Assembly (NCBI GenBank): GCA_028276305.1
Contig: JAPYWO010000124.1
Location: forward strand, 1 to 5,406
Source: Candidatus Thermokryptus sp.
Lineage (GTDB): Bacteria > Bacteroidota > Ignavibacteria > Kryptoniales > Kryptoniaceae
Reading direction: 5' to 3'
DNA: 5,406 nt
Positions 4,782-5,406 of the stretch are shown in pieces. The notes below the pieces were generated by a model. That model saw only the letters and a program-made list of their open reading frames with translations. It ran no database searches and was not told the origin of the DNA. The stretch's first letter is position 1, and every line of letters starts with the position of its first letter. The translations under genes and the position numbers were made by a program.

Positions 4782-5406
4782 ATGACGGAAATAGCGATAA
4801 AAGCTGTAATTGTTGAGGCGCAGGCAAAATTTAAAAAATTAACACTTATTTGGACGGGTCTAACTTTTGTTCTTTTCCCTATTCTTGGTCTTCTTGGATT
4901 TCTGATGCGCCTCGTCCAAGGGAATATATTTCCGACATTTCCACCGGAGTGGTTTTATGCTATTTTGACTCTCCACGGTGCTGGTATGGTTGGTTTGTGG
5001 TTTATTGAGGGGATGTCCGCGGTGATTTTCATAATTTCAAAATATGTCAAGCCAAGCATTGGCGTTTCTTGGTTTTCGCTTGTGCTCACACTTATTGGTG
5101 TTGTCTTGCTTATAATCTCTACAATAGTTGGAAGATTTGGCGCGGGTTGGTATTTCCTCTACCCCCTTCCTTATAAATCCGCAGAGGTGTGGGCGAACTG
5201 GTCGGCTGATGTTTATCTAATAGGGCTTGGCGTTTTAGGAATTGGTTGGACTGTGTGGGTTATTGATGTTTTAAGAGCGATCGCACAAAAATATCCACTC
5301 AATCAAGCTCTCGCTTGGCATTATCTTGCCGGAAAAACGGAGCCGGAATTACCACCTGTAATTCTGATTGTAACAGTTTCTTGCATCGCTGCAGTTACTG
5401 GTTTTT
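4782..5406 (+). CDS. Heme-copper oxidase subunit I, 3'-truncated by window edge
   Basis: The first 208 residues of the catalytic membrane subunit, which reduces O2 (or NO, in reductase relatives) at a heme-CuB site. ATG 4782 is preceded by a strong SD, AAGGAGGG, 8 nt upstream, and lies 16 nt after subunit II, so the two form an operon. Likely membrane helices are at about 22-44, 58-86, 95-117, 141-163 and 190 onwards. His65 in TLHGAGMV is the expected low-spin heme ligand of helix II. GAGWYFLYPLP (120-130) replaces the mitochondrial-type GTGWTVYPPL, and the following helix lacks the usual SLHLAG segment. The pattern LTLHG, then YPL, then a Trp-rich helix ending in DVLRAI follows Thermus ba3 subunit I (LTLHG, YPPL, LDLWRR, from memory) better than A-type CoxA. 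The CuB ligands and the cross-linked Tyr lie beyond the window, so oxidase versus NO-reductase function cannot be decided. Confidence 0.93.
   Translation, partial: MTEIAIKAVIVEAQAKFKKLTLIWTGLTFVLFPILGLLGFLMRLVQGNIFPTFPPEWFYAILTLHGAGMVGLWFIEGMSAVIFIISKYVKPSIGVSWFSLVLTLIGVVLLIISTIVGRFGAGWYFLYPLPYKSAEVWANWSADVYLIGLGVLGIGWTVWVIDVLRAIAQKYPLNQALAWHYLAGKTEPELPPVILIVTVSCIAAVTGF

Noticed and set aside
1..5406. CRISPR array, insertion sequence, prophage, toxin-antitoxin or defence genes
   Set aside because: No regularly spaced repeats, transposase motifs, terminal inverted repeats or target duplications, and no small gene pairs of that kind, were found on either strand.

Overview
This is an AT-rich bacterial chromosomal window of ordinary housekeeping and respiratory genes. 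It holds a 3' part of mobA, one tRNA gene, a vitamin B6 gene paired with a PLP enzyme, a peroxiredoxin, one unrecognised small gene, and the start of a heme-copper oxidase operon. The AT-rich, Lys/Glu/Ile-rich proteins, the lack of an encoded CCA on the tRNA, and the overall gene style are compatible with a thermophilic member of the Bacteroidota/Ignavibacteria/Kryptonia neighbourhood. That placement is a low-confidence impression. Shine-Dalgarno (SD) sequences are clear for four of the six complete or 5'-complete genes, so SD-led initiation is in use.

Layout, left to right. Positions 1-588 (+) are mobA, lacking only its first few codons. Positions 589-993 contain no convincing gene, but they carry two divergent promoter-like sequences. 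One drives tRNA-Arg(CCG) at 994-1067. The other points left into sequence with no recognisable product. Positions 1161-3058 (+) form a two-gene operon: pdxJ (pyridoxine 5'-phosphate synthase), then, after 2 bases, a Cys/Met-metabolism PLP enzyme of the cystathionine/methionine gamma-lyase fold. A strong hairpin at 3062-3082 ends this operon and probably also the convergent one. On the minus strand lie a peroxiredoxin (3090-3545) and, upstream of it, a 122-residue protein of unknown function (3614-3982, GTG start). A divergent control region (3983-4174) separates these from the oxidase operon. That operon has subunit II with a complete CuA site (4175-4765), then subunit I (from 4782, cut by the window end).

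Working together: PdxJ makes the precursor of PLP, the cofactor of the enzyme encoded next to it. The CuA subunit II passes electrons to subunit I. Details of both oxidase subunits look more like the B (ba3-like) family than the mitochondrial-type A family.

The most interesting signals are in the control DNA. An 8-bp perfect inverted repeat (10 bp with one wobble) would bury the ribosome-binding site of the oxidase operon. A 7-bp inverted repeat lies across the same operon's -10 and start region. Back-to-back promoters have -35 boxes only 3 bp apart. A recurring promoter pattern, TTGA(A/C)(A/T) - 16/17 bp - TAAATT, appears upstream of four transcription units. I saw no CRISPR array, insertion sequence, prophage or defence system, and no clear evidence of a wholly new system.
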